Source: an uncultured Bacillota bacterium (GTDB lineage: Bacteria; Bacillota; Sulfobacillia; UBA995; UBA9673). From it: DNA of 5,240 bases. The notes beneath the pieces are model-generated. The model saw nothing but the letters and a program-made list of their open reading frames with translations. It was not told where the DNA came from and searched no databases. The stretch spans positions 1 through 5,240 of the forward strand of contig CALMHV010000137.1 of the NCBI GenBank assembly GCA_937863905.1, in the 5' to 3' direction. Shown one piece after another: positions 4,443 through 5,240 of the stretch (positions are counted from its first letter, which is position 1; the number at the start of each line of letters is the position of its first letter). Made by a program: the position numbers and the translations under genes.

Positions 4443-5240
4443 ATGTGGGACGAAGTGCGGGAGGTAGCAGCAGCGGCCGAAAGGACTCTCGCGGCCGACG
4501 TGGTGCGTGTGGCCGGACGCAGGGTCGCGCTCGCCGGTTGGGTCCATCGCGTCCGCTCGCTTGGGAACGTGACTTTCGTGCTCCTTCGCGACCGGAGCGG
4601 TCTGGTCCAGTGCGTCTTCGAACCCGGCCGCCCCGCGCGGAACCTCACCGCCGAGTCGGTGGTCCGTCTTGAGGGTCTCGCGGTCGAGGAACCGCGCGCC
4701 TCGGGCGGGGTGGAGGTACGGGCCGACCGGCTCGAGGTGCTGGCGGCCGCACCGCCCGACCTGCCCTTCCCGGTCAACTACAAGAACCTGGAAGCCGGAC
4801 TCGATGTCCTTCTCGACGAGCGGGCGCTCTCGCTGCGCCACGTGAGAAACCAGGCCATCTTCCACGTCCAGGCGGTCTTGGGCCGGGGCTTCGGGCAGGC
4901 CCTGACCAAGCGCGGCTTTCTGGAGGTCCACACGCCCAAACTGGTGGCCGGCGGCACCGAGGGAGGGGCCGAACTCTTCCCGGTGAGGTACTTTGGGCGC
5001 CAGGCCTTCCTCGCCCAGAGCCCGCAGTTCTACAAGCAGATGCTCGTCATCGCGGGGTTTGAGAGGGTCTACGAGGTCGGCCCGGTCTTCCGGGCGGAGA
5101 GCCACAACACCTCGCGTCACGCCAATGAGTTCACCAGCCTCGACTACGAACTCGCCTTCATCGACTCGGATGAGGACGTCATGGACCTGCACGAGAGTGT
5201 CATCGCCGAGATGCTGGAAAGGGTCGCGACCGAGTGCGGG
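4443..5240 (+). CDS. aspS: Aspartyl-tRNA synthetase, archaeal type, possibly nondiscriminating (3' end beyond window)
   Basis: The first 266 residues of a class II synthetase of usually about 430-440 residues; the frame is still open at the window edge. An OB-fold anticodon-binding domain (about 26-100) contains VALAGWVHRVRSLGNVTF and LLRDRSGLVQ. The catalytic core begins near 134. Motif 1 includes GFLEVHTPKL (158-167). GTEGGAELFPVRYFG (171-185) and FLAQSPQFYKQ (189-199) are typical of archaeal-type AspRS and differ from AsnRS. Motif 2 is FRAESHNTSRHANEF (216-230). Motif 3 lies beyond the window. The bacterial GAD insertion cannot be judged directly, but motifs 1 and 2 match the short archaeal type. 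His35 aligns with the Trp26 position of the Thermococcus enzyme, where His marks nondiscriminating enzymes that also charge tRNA-Asn. The second marker position holds Ser87 in place of the usual Pro. If it is nondiscriminating, GatCAB should be present elsewhere. Expression is controlled by the T-box leader just upstream. Confidence 0.93.
   Translation, partial: MWDEVREVAAAAERTLAADVVRVAGRRVALAGWVHRVRSLGNVTFVLLRDRSGLVQCVFEPGRPARNLTAESVVRLEGLAVEEPRASGGVEVRADRLEVLAAAPPDLPFPVNYKNLEAGLDVLLDERALSLRHVRNQAIFHVQAVLGRGFGQALTKRGFLEVHTPKLVAGGTEGGAELFPVRYFGRQAFLAQSPQFYKQMLVIAGFERVYEVGPVFRAESHNTSRHANEFTSLDYELAFIDSDEDVMDLHESVIAEMLERVATECG

Noticed and set aside
4226..4672. Plus-strand open frame across the T-box and aspS start
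   Set aside because: It runs through the structured leader and terminator, is Arg/Gly/Pro-rich, and conflicts with the well-supported aspS frame.
4440..5192. Minus-strand open frame opposite aspS
   Set aside because: Antisense shadow with no recognisable family; the plus strand carries unmistakable AspRS motifs.
4443..5240. Asparaginyl-tRNA synthetase in place of AspRS
   Set aside because: GTEGGAELFPVRYFG and FRAESHNTSRH match archaeal-type AspRS, and the T-box specifier GAC encodes Asp, not Asn.
1..5240. CRISPR array, insertion sequence, tRNA or rRNA gene
   Set aside because: No regularly spaced repeats, transposase frame with terminal inverted repeats, cloverleaf or rRNA-like sequence was seen on either strand.

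Overview
This is a GC-rich bacterial window (roughly two thirds G+C by eye). The best clue to the organism is a canonical T-box riboswitch in front of an aminoacyl-tRNA synthetase gene. T-boxes are typical of Bacillota and also occur in Actinomycetota, Chloroflexota and Deinococcota. High GC plus T-box plus an archaeal-type aspartyl-tRNA synthetase fits a deep-branching, GC-rich Bacillota lineage (Symbiobacteriia or Limnochordia-like). That placement is an inference, not an identification.

Layout. Bases 96-2843 (+) hold a class I aminotransferase of the aspartate aminotransferase type (TTG start), followed after 27 bp by a MurD-family peptidoglycan ligase. The pair looks like one transcription unit and is not set in a division and cell-wall (dcw) cluster. 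Converging on it from the minus strand is a two-gene operon: a DinB-family metal-binding protein (4009-3509), then an AlkA-like HhH-GPD DNA glycosylase (3512-2814), joined by an ATGA stop/start overlap. The glycosylase tail overlaps the murD tail by 30 bp.

Bases 4010-4442 are a divergent intergenic regulatory region. From left to right they hold the ribosome binding site of the DinB gene, a perfect 18-nt palindrome, a strong extended -10 promoter facing right, and a complete T-box leader. The leader has Stem I with AGTA box and a GAC specifier, Stem III, a T-box antiterminator with a TGGC bulge, and an intrinsic terminator. The gene controlled is aspS (4443 to the window end, 266 codons present), an archaeal-type aspartyl-tRNA synthetase with a His at a position associated with nondiscriminating enzymes.

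How they work together. The aminotransferase and the synthetase both concern aspartate, but they lie in separate units. The leader senses uncharged tRNA-Asp (specifier GAC; TGGC pairs with a GCCA 3' end) and opens aspS transcription when charging falls. The DinB/glycosylase pair looks like a small DNA-damage or alkylation-stress operon. I found no clearly new system. The points most worth a second look are the MurD variant (NDSI in place of NDSK), the T-box/archaeal-type AspRS combination and the palindrome in the divergent promoter region.
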